The translations under genes were made by a program, and so were the position numbers. Under the pieces are notes generated by a model. That model had not been told where the DNA came from, searched no databases, and saw only the letters and a list, made by a program, of their open reading frames with translations. A stretch of DNA of 7,013 nucleotides from an uncultured Collinsella sp. (GTDB lineage: Bacteria > Actinomycetota > Coriobacteriia > Coriobacteriales > Coriobacteriaceae): assembly GCA_902478935.1 (NCBI GenBank), contig CABSMV010000097.1, forward strand, positions 1-7,013, written 5' to 3'. Positions 1-5,143 of this stretch are shown here, piece after piece. Each line of letters begins with the position of its first letter. Positions within the stretch are counted from its first letter, which is position 1.

Positions 1-14
1 TGTATAAGAGACAG
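1..14. other. Nextera/Tn5 mosaic-end adapter remnant (5' contig end)
   Basis: The first 14 bases read TGTATAAGAGACAG, the 3' part of the 19-bp Tn5 mosaic end that Nextera tagmentation attaches to every fragment. This is library-preparation sequence, not genome. The open reading frame of the first gene runs through it only by chance. Genuine sequence starts at about position 15. The matching adapter at the other contig end makes a chance match very unlikely. Confidence 0.96.
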
Positions 15-1937
15 GAAGACGGTCGCACCTTCCTGGGAACGAGTCCCGAGGTCGCCGCCATCACGCTCGACGCCATCGGTGCCGACGTTTTGGGCATCAA
101 CTGCAGCCAAGGACCGGCCGAGCTCCGAGGACTCGCCGCACGTATGCTCACCGTTACCGACAAGCCCGTTATGGTGCAGGCTAATGCAGGACTCCCCCAT
201 GTAGACGACGACGGCAACACCGTCTTTGATATCCAAGCCCCCGAATACGCCGAGGCCGTCGCCGGCATGATCGCCGACGGTGTGAGCGTCGTGGGCGGTT
301 GCTGCGGCACCACGCCGGCGCACATGGCGGTCTTGCGCACGATTATCGACAACCACACGCCCAGCCCGCGCCACCGCAAGCCCAGTATGTCGGTCACGAG
401 CGCCCAAACGGTCGTGGACCTTCCCTGCGACGGCCACAAGATCGCCGTCATCGGCGAGCGCATCAACCCCACCGGCAAAAAGCGCCTGCAGCAGGCCCTG
501 CGCGACGGCGACCTGGACTACGTTGTGAGCCAGGGCATCAGCCAGCAGGAACAGGGCGCCGACATTCTGGACGTCAACGTGGGCCTGCCCGAGATCGACG
601 AGGTCAAGATCATCCAACAGGCGACCGAACAGCTCCAGGGCTCCACGCTGCTGCCGCTGCAGATCGACTCCACCGACCCCGCAGCCGTCGAGGCCGCCGT
701 GCGCCGCTACGCCGGCAAGCCCATCATCAACTCGGTCAATGGCAAGCAGCAGATCATGGATGAGATCTTTCCGCTGGTCGCCCACTACGGCACCAACGTT
801 GTCGGCCTTACGCTCGACGAAGGCGGCATCCCCGATACCGCCGAGGCTCGCTTCGCCATCGCCGAGCGCATCGTGGCCGAGGCTGCCCGCTACGGCATCG
901 GACCGGACCGCATCCTCATCGACTGCCTGGTCATGACCGCCTCGACCAATCAACGCCAGGCCGAGCAGATCCTACGCGCCATGTCCCTGTGCAAGGAACG
1001 CCTGGGCGTTAAATGCGCACTCGGCGTGTCGAACATCAGCTTTGGCCTGCCTGCCCGCCCGCTGCTGGGCTCGGTCTTTTTGGCCGCCGCTTTTGGCGCG
1101 GGCCTGGACGCCCCCATCATGAACCCGGGTTCCAAGCGCTTTATGGATACCGTCTACAGTTATCGTGTGTTGAGCGTTGAGGACGAGGGCTCGACCGGAT
1201 ACATCGAGCGCTACGCCGGCTGGACCGATCCGTATAAGATCGCCGCAAACCCGGCAGCAGCTCAGGCCGCATCGAGTGATGCCGTGCCCGCTGCTGGCAC
1301 CGCCGGCGCCGACGGCAACGACGACCCCATCCGCCACATGGTCGTCTCGGGCCGCAAGGGCGAAATCGCGGCCGAGACCGAGCGTCTGCTGGCAGATCAC
1401 GACGCCATGGACCTCATCAACAACCACTTTATCCCCGCCCTCGACGAGGTTGGCGTCCTCTTTGACCAGGGCAAGTTCTTCTTGCCGCAGCTCATGGCCT
1501 CGGCCGAGGCCGCGCGTGTGGGCTTCGACACCATCAAGCGCCTGATGCCCGCCGGCGAGATTGCCGACAAGGGCAAGATCTGCGTGGCCACCGTCAAGGG
1601 CGACATCCACGATATTGGCAAGAACATCGTCAAAATGCTGCTCGATAACTACGGCTATACCGTCTTTGACCTAGGCCGTGACGTCGACCCGCAGGAGGTG
1701 CTCAGGACCGTACAGGAGCGCGACATCAAGCTCGTCGGCCTCTCGGCGCTTATGACCACCACGGTCGTCGCCATGGAGGAAACCATCAAGCTGCTTCATG
1801 CCGAGGTGCCGGGCGTCAAGATCATCGTGGGCGGCGCCGTGCTCACCCCCGAATACGCAAAGCAGATCGGCGCGGACTACTACGCCAAGGACGCCGCCGA
1901 GAGCGCACGCATCGCCGAAGAGGTCTTTGGGCAGTAA
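15..1937 (+). CDS. metH: Cobalamin-dependent methionine synthase (homocysteine S-methyltransferase family), 5'-truncated, no reactivation domain
   Basis: Transfers a methyl group from methyl-tetrahydrofolate through enzyme-bound cobalamin to homocysteine, making methionine in the cytoplasm. The frame is open from the adapter boundary; 640 residues are visible and the true start lies off the contig (a TTG at 90 is internal). Visible numbering starts at the codon at 15. Residues 1 to about 120 are the end of the homocysteine/zinc barrel: the three expected zinc cysteines are C30 (GINCSQGP) and C96-C97 (GGCCGTTP). Residues about 143-395 are the pterin-binding barrel (IAVIGERINPTGKK, DILDVNVG, INSVNGK). 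An Ala-rich linker at about 412-432 leads to the helical cap, then the B12 Rossmann domain with DIHDIGKNIV, whose H532 should be the lower cobalt ligand. The stop follows this domain directly, so the C-terminal SAM/flavodoxin reactivation domain of E. coli MetH is absent. By family comparison roughly 175-220 N-terminal residues are missing. The family call is very secure; the true methyl donor is inferred. Confidence 0.95.
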   Translation, partial: EDGRTFLGTSPEVAAITLDAIGADVLGINCSQGPAELRGLAARMLTVTDKPVMVQANAGLPHVDDDGNTVFDIQAPEYAEAVAGMIADGVSVVGGCCGTTPAHMAVLRTIIDNHTPSPRHRKPSMSVTSAQTVVDLPCDGHKIAVIGERINPTGKKRLQQALRDGDLDYVVSQGISQQEQGADILDVNVGLPEIDEVKIIQQATEQLQGSTLLPLQIDSTDPAAVEAAVRRYAGKPIINSVNGKQQIMDEIFPLVAHYGTNVVGLTLDEGGIPDTAEARFAIAERIVAEAARYGIGPDRILIDCLVMTASTNQRQAEQILRAMSLCKERLGVKCALGVSNISFGLPARPLLGSVFLAAAFGAGLDAPIMNPGSKRFMDTVYSYRVLSVEDEGSTGYIERYAGWTDPYKIAANPAAAQAASSDAVPAAGTAGADGNDDPIRHMVVSGRKGEIAAETERLLADHDAMDLINNHFIPALDEVGVLFDQGKFFLPQLMASAEAARVGFDTIKRLMPAGEIADKGKICVATVKGDIHDIGKNIVKMLLDNYGYTVFDLGRDVDPQEVLRTVQERDIKLVGLSALMTTTVVAMEETIKLLHAEVPGVKIIVGGAVLTPEYAKQIGADYYAKDAAESARIAEEVFGQ

Positions 1938-1966
1938 CACAACGGAAACAACCGAGCACCAAAACA

Positions 1967-1996
1967 TGCCGCACGCGCCACTTGGCACGTGCGGCA
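1967..1996 (+). terminator. GC-rich hairpin between metH and the DUF711 gene, possible weak terminator
   Basis: GCCGCACG at 1968-1975 pairs perfectly with CGTGCGGC at 1988-1995, extended by a T-A pair at 1967/1996. An inner GCC/GGC stem closes an ACTT loop after one mismatch. It begins 29 bases after the metH stop codon, where an intrinsic terminator would sit. The downstream bases (CGTTAGAATAGAC) have no T-run, so termination would be inefficient or of another type. The hairpin also covers a GTG at 1989 that could be mistaken for the next gene's start. Confidence 0.4.
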
Positions 1997-2033
1997 CGTT
2001 AGAATAGACAAGACTATGCTCGTTTTGGCAGAT

Positions 2034-2038
2034 AGGAG
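2034..2038 (+). promoter_or_regulatory. Ribosome binding site deciding the DUF711 start
   Basis: AGGAG at 2034-2038 lies 7 bases before ATG 2046. The alternative in-frame GTG at 1989 sits inside the upstream hairpin stem and has no Shine-Dalgarno sequence, so ATG 2046 is the preferred start. Confidence 0.8.
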
Positions 2039-2045
2039 CGCAAGG

Positions 2046-3410
2046 ATGGCGATCACGCCCGCAGAAATCGCGGAAACCCGCGGCATGGTTGAGGAGCAGA
2101 ACCTCGACATCAGGACCATCACCATGGGTGTTTCGCTCATGGGTTGCGGCGACGAGAACCTCGACCGCATGTGCACGAAGATCTACGACCACGTGACGCA
2201 CACGGCTGAGCACTTGGTCGAGACCGCCGAGAACCTCGAGCGCGAGTACGGTATCCCTATCGTCAACAAGCGCGTCTCCGTCACCCCGGTGGCGCAGATC
2301 GCCGCTTGCTGCAAGGATGAGGACCTCACCCCCATCGCGCATGCCCTCGACCGCGCGGCCGAGACGCTCGGCATCGATTACCTGGGTGGCTTCTCCGCAC
2401 TCGTCCAGAAGGGCATCGGCGACGCCGACCGCCGCGTCATCCAGTCCATCCCCCAGGCGCTCGCTACCACCAGCCGCGTCTGCTCCAGCGTCAACGTCGC
2501 CAGCCTGCGCGCCGGCATCAACATGGATGCCGTGCTCATGGCGGCTCAGACCATCATCGACGCCGCCAAGCTTACGGCCGACCAGGATTCCGTCGGCGCT
2601 TCCAAGTTTGTCTGCTTTGCCAATATGGTCGAGGACTCCCCGTTTATGGCGGGCGCCGTCCACGGCGGTGGCGAGGCCGACGCCGTCATCAACGTAGGCG
2701 TTTCGGGCCCCGGCGTTATGGCCGCAGCCCTGGAGACGCTGCCCGATTCCGCATCGATGATGGAGGTCGCCGAGAAGATTAAGCAGACCGCCTTTAAGAT
2801 CACCCGCGCCGGCGAGCTCATGAGCCGCGAGGCCGCCCATCGCCTGGGTGTCGAGAAGGGCATTGTCGACCTGTCGCTGGCTCCCACGCCTGCCATCGGC
2901 GACTCCGTTGCCCGCATCCTCGAGATCATCGGTGTTGGCACCTGCGGCGGCCCCGGCACGACCTGCGCGCTCGCCATGCTCAACGATGCCGTCAAGAAGG
3001 GCGGCGTCATGGCCAGCTCCAGCGTGGGTGGTCTCTCCGGCGCCTTTATCCCCGTGTCCGAGGATGCCGGCATGATCGCCGCCGTCGAGGCCGGCGCGCT
3101 TTCGCTCGAGAAGCTCGAGGCCATGACCTGCGTGTGTTCCGTCGGCCTGGACATGATCGCCATCCCCGGCGACACCCCGGTCGAGACCATCGCCGGCATC
3201 ATCGCCGACGAGATGGCTATCGGCGTCATCAACAACAAGACCACGGCCGTCCGCGTGATTCCCGCCATTGGCAAGGGCGTGGGCGACTGCGTCGAGTACG
3301 GCGGCCTGTTCGGCCGCGCGCCCATCATGCCGGTGAACCCCAACGCCGGCACCGTGCTTGCCCACCGTGGCGGACGCTTCCCGGCGCCGCTGAACTCGCT
3401 CAAGAACTAG
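2046..3410 (+). CDS. PFL family protein (UPF0210 / DUF711)
   Basis: A 454-residue protein of the UPF0210/DUF711 family, often labelled 'PFL family' because its fold resembles pyruvate formate-lyase-type glycyl radical enzymes. No biochemical function is established for the family, and none is claimed here. Family-like stretches are LDIRTITMGVSLMGC near residues 20-34, GIPIVNKRVSVTP at 69-81, the Gly/Cys-rich GTCGGPGTTCALAMLNDAVK at about 298-317, GGVMASSSVGGLSGAFIPVSED at 319-340, and the C-terminal HRGGRFPAPLNSLKN. It has no signal peptide or membrane segment, so it is probably cytoplasmic. Length matches the family (about 450 residues), so the gene looks complete. In many genomes this gene follows a small ACT-domain (UPF0237) gene; here the 108-base upstream gap has no room for one. 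It lies 18 bases upstream of the large palindrome. Confidence 0.93.
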   Translation: MAITPAEIAETRGMVEEQNLDIRTITMGVSLMGCGDENLDRMCTKIYDHVTHTAEHLVETAENLEREYGIPIVNKRVSVTPVAQIAACCKDEDLTPIAHALDRAAETLGIDYLGGFSALVQKGIGDADRRVIQSIPQALATTSRVCSSVNVASLRAGINMDAVLMAAQTIIDAAKLTADQDSVGASKFVCFANMVEDSPFMAGAVHGGGEADAVINVGVSGPGVMAAALETLPDSASMMEVAEKIKQTAFKITRAGELMSREAAHRLGVEKGIVDLSLAPTPAIGDSVARILEIIGVGTCGGPGTTCALAMLNDAVKKGGVMASSSVGGLSGAFIPVSEDAGMIAAVEAGALSLEKLEAMTCVCSVGLDMIAIPGDTPVETIAGIIADEMAIGVINNKTTAVRVIPAIGKGVGDCVEYGGLFGRAPIMPVNPNAGTVLAHRGGRFPAPLNSLKN

Positions 3411-3427
3411 CTGAGGGGTTCGGGCGA

Positions 3428-3561
3428 GGAGCCCCGGGGAGGGCAAATATATAAGGTCGCCTGCTCGGACAGTCCTGACTCGCTCGGAGAGCACATTAAG
3501 TGCTCTCCGGCTCGTGCGGAACTCGCGATCGACCTTATATATTTGCCCTCCCCGGGGCTCC
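3428..3561. repeat. Nested palindromic element: 32-bp perfect inverted repeats around an inner 10-bp hairpin
   Basis: The left arm at 3428-3459 (begins GGAGCCCCGGGG, ends AAGGTCG) is the exact reverse complement of the right arm at 3530-3561 over all 32 bases; pairing stops at both ends of the arms. The arms contain the self-palindrome CCCCGGGG and an AT-rich core AAATATATAAGG. Near the centre a second perfect stem, CGGAGAGCAC (3485-3494) with GTGCTCTCCG (3500-3509), closes an ATTAA loop. The flanking spacers carry near-identical direct copies, GCTCGGACAG (3463-3472) and GCTCGGAGAG (3482-3491). It contains no plausible gene. It could be a non-autonomous mobile repeat (MITE/REP-like), a cruciform or protein-binding site, or a very long transcript hairpin. 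No clear target-site duplication flanks it, and the right arm is not followed by a T-run. The structure is certain; its role is not known. Confidence 0.9.
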
Positions 3562-3638
3562 CGCACATCGGGATCTCAGTTGAGTTCCATCCCGGTTGCA
3601 GTTGCTTCGCTCCTGCACTACATGGTCGATACGGCGGT

Positions 3639-3667
3639 TTGGCGTTGGATCGGTTCTTTCTGATATA
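3639..3667 (+). promoter_or_regulatory. Weak promoter candidate upstream of the methyltransferase gene
   Basis: TTGGCG (3639-3644) and GATATA (3662-3667) are separated by 17 bases within the T-rich leader. Only a partial match to the -35/-10 consensus is present. If used, transcription would begin near 3674, giving a leader of about 50 bases before GTG 3727 and excluding the upstream ATG at 3667. In the rest of the 3562-3726 stretch nothing else was recognised apart from the ribosome binding sites. Confidence 0.25.
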
Positions 3668-3713
3668 TGCTGGTTGCGGCTCTTCTTTTGGGAGGAGTCG
3701 CTTTTTTGTTGCT

Positions 3714-3719
3714 AGGAGG
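3714..3719 (+). promoter_or_regulatory. Strong Shine-Dalgarno sequence deciding the methyltransferase start
   Basis: AGGAGG at 3714-3719 is 7 bases before GTG 3727, an ideal arrangement. A second purine block, GGAGGAG at 3691-3697, lies 8 bases before an in-frame TTG at 3706. The first ATG of the frame at 3667 has no comparable site. GTG 3727 is the best-supported start. Confidence 0.75.
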
Positions 3720-3726
3720 TTGGCCC

Positions 3727-4614
3727 GTGGTTGATGGAGATGCTCACTCTGAGCTGCTTTCTGCTGATTGGAATGGCGAATGGATGCGCTTGCAGGCTGG
3801 TCGACGGCGGGCTGATGATTCTTTTGAGTGGGATAAACGGGCTCGGCATTTTCGGCCGCTTGAGACTGCTCCGTATGCCCGGGACTTTATGAAGCTGTTG
3901 GCGTTAAAGCCTGGTGAATCCGTGCTGGATATGGGGTGTGGGGCTGGGTCGATTGCTATTCCGCTTGCTCAGGCTGGACATCCTGTGATTGCTGCTGACT
4001 TTTCTCCTGCTATGTTAGGCACGCTTGATGCTGGCATTGAGTACTATGGGCTCGAGGATTGCATTACACCGCTTGAGCTTGCTTGGGATGATGACTGGGA
4101 TTTGGTTGGGCCGGTCGCGAAAGCGGTAGATGTTGCCTTTGCCAGTCGCTCTGTCACCACGACCAATCTAAAAGGCGCGCTTGCCAAGCTTGATCGTACG
4201 GCTCGTCGTCGTTGTGCCGTCACGATGGTCGCCAACTCCAGCCCGCGCTATGACCTGCACCTGATGAACGCCATCGGTGCCTCGGTTACCTGCAGTAATG
4301 GCTTTGTGTACGCCTTCAACATCCTTATTCAGATGGGTGCGTTGCCGCAGGTTACGTACTTTGAATCGCCTCGTCGCGATACCTTCGACAGCCTTGAAGC
4401 GGGCGTGGCGGACTTTTCCCGCATGCTTGAGCATGGCAACGAGGATAAGGTCGACCGCCTGCACGACTACATCGCCCAGCACATGATTGAGAATCCCCAT
4501 GCCGGTGAGCCGGGCTCCAAGGGCGTGCCGCAGGGGCGCTATATGCTCGATCATGTCCGCAAGGTCCGTTGGGCGTTTATTGCATGGGATCCGGTCTCTG
4601 CGCTCAGCTCATAG
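3727..4614 (+). CDS. Class I SAM-dependent methyltransferase
   Basis: A 295-residue protein from GTG 3727. It should transfer a methyl group from S-adenosylmethionine; the acceptor cannot be told from the sequence. The Rossmann core shows motif I VLDMGCGAGS at residues 66-75 (SAM-binding glycine loop), followed by VIAADFSPAM at 87-96, whose Asp usually contacts the SAM ribose. Before it lies a polar segment with WNGEWMRLQAGRRRADDSFEWDKRARHF, seen in methyltransferases with an N-terminal cap; the C-terminal half (about 120-295) is less typical. Starting at ATG 3667 would add MLVAALLLGGVAFLLLGGWP, resembling a membrane anchor, but that stretch encodes the ribosome binding sites and is probably leader. 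Codon use changes abruptly near 4084-4116: 15 of 17 alanine codons up to 4083 are GCT, but only 1 of 20 afterwards. The gene has 316 bases free upstream and 158 downstream, so it may be transcribed alone. The family is secure; the substrate is unknown. Confidence 0.88.
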   Translation: MVDGDAHSELLSADWNGEWMRLQAGRRRADDSFEWDKRARHFRPLETAPYARDFMKLLALKPGESVLDMGCGAGSIAIPLAQAGHPVIAADFSPAMLGTLDAGIEYYGLEDCITPLELAWDDDWDLVGPVAKAVDVAFASRSVTTTNLKGALAKLDRTARRRCAVTMVANSSPRYDLHLMNAIGASVTCSNGFVYAFNILIQMGALPQVTYFESPRRDTFDSLEAGVADFSRMLEHGNEDKVDRLHDYIAQHMIENPHAGEPGSKGVPQGRYMLDHVRKVRWAFIAWDPVSALSS

Positions 4615-4731
4615 CCTGTTCGCAGCCCGCACCGCCCACTCACTCGGCATCCGCATTCTTTTTGAACTGGGCAAACGCGCTCCACACCGCACCGTTCCTG
4701 CGCTATCGTGGGACAGCTCACGTAGATTAAG

Positions 4732-4746
4732 GCCCCGTCGCGGGGC
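4732..4746 (+). other. Short hairpin in the yhbY leader
   Basis: GCCCCG (4732-4737) and CGGGGC (4741-4746) can form a 6-bp GC stem with a TCG loop, ending 26 bases before the yhbY start. The same GGGG can alternatively face CCCC at 4748-4751, so two competing pairings exist. No T-run follows, so it is not a standard terminator of the methyltransferase gene. It could affect leader stability or translation, but a chance structure in GC-rich DNA is quite possible. Confidence 0.35.
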
Positions 4747-4772
4747 GCCCCATACATAGAAAGCGAGAACCC

Positions 4773-5072
4773 ATGGCACTGACAGGAGCACAGGTCAAGC
4801 AGCTTCGCAGCATGGCCCATCACCTCAACCCCGCCATCATCATCGGCAAGTCCGATGTCAACGAGGGCACCGTCGAGCAGACGGTCGCCTACCTGGAGAA
4901 GCACGAGCTCGTTAAGTGCTCCGTGCTCGATGGCTCCAGTCTTTCCGCCCGCGAGGCCGCCGAAGAGCTCGCTGAGCGTTGCCACGCCGAGGTCGTCCAG
5001 GTCATCGGTCGCAAGTTCTCGCTGTATCGCGAGTCCTCGCGCAAGGACATCGAGAAGATCAAGCTCGTCTAA
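4773..5072 (+). CDS. yhbY: YhbY/CRS1-type ribosome assembly RNA-binding protein
   Basis: A 99-residue single-domain protein that matches the CRS1-YhbY (CRM) RNA-binding domain almost end to end: LTGAQVKQLRSMAHHLNPAIIIGKSDVNEG at residues 3-32, the central helix and strand with YLEKHELVKCSVL, AREAAEELAERCHAEVVQVIGRKFSLYRES near 60-88, and a short basic C-terminal tail. The IGK loop near residues 24-26 corresponds to the conserved GxxG-like RNA-contacting turn. Homologues in E. coli and B. subtilis (YqeI) associate with large-subunit precursors and act in ribosome assembly. Length is typical (about 95-100 residues), so the gene is complete. ATG 4773 has only a weak purine-rich site (AAAGCGAG) upstream. 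It is followed after 38 bases by a strong terminator, making it the last gene of its transcript. Very secure. Confidence 0.95.
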   Translation: MALTGAQVKQLRSMAHHLNPAIIIGKSDVNEGTVEQTVAYLEKHELVKCSVLDGSSLSAREAAEELAERCHAEVVQVIGRKFSLYRESSRKDIEKIKLV

Positions 5073-5110
5073 GAGTCAATGATCCAGCGAGCCAACACAT
5101 AGCAGGCTTA

Positions 5111-5143
5111 CGGGCGCCCGAATACTTCGGGCGCCCGTTTTTT
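5111..5143 (+). terminator. Rho-independent terminator after yhbY
   Basis: CGGGCGCCCGAA (5111-5122) pairs perfectly with TTCGGGCGCCCG (5126-5137) around a TAC loop and is followed directly by six T residues (5138-5143): a textbook intrinsic terminator for plus-strand transcription. The T-run overlaps the stop codon of the convergent minus-strand gene (5142-5144). Read from the minus strand the stem is followed by TAAGCCTGC, without a T-run, so it would be a poor terminator in that direction. Confidence 0.93.

Noticed and set aside
972..1610. Minus-strand open frame of 212 codons within metH
   Set aside because: Antisense shadow of the conserved pterin and cobalamin domains, with no family resemblance.
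1996..2025. Promoter for the DUF711 gene (TAGAAT at 2000-2005 or TATGCT at 2015-2020)
   Set aside because: No acceptable -35 box at 16-18 bases upstream of either hexamer; the nearest TTGGCA is only 12 bases away from the first.
1989..2045. GTG at 1989 as an N-terminal extension of the DUF711 protein
   Set aside because: It lies in the stem of a hairpin and lacks a ribosome binding site, while ATG 2046 has AGGAG at the right distance and gives the normal family start and length.
3428..3561. Palindrome as a CRISPR repeat, tRNA or insertion-sequence end pair
   Set aside because: No repeated spacer pattern, no cloverleaf with CCA-type acceptor, and no transposase between the arms (only 70 bases).
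1671..3566. Long minus-strand open frame (631 codons) opposite the metH end and DUF711 gene
   Set aside because: It is the antisense of two well-identified genes in high-GC DNA. Its translation is low-complexity (Gly/Ala/Asp/His-rich) with no recognisable domain.
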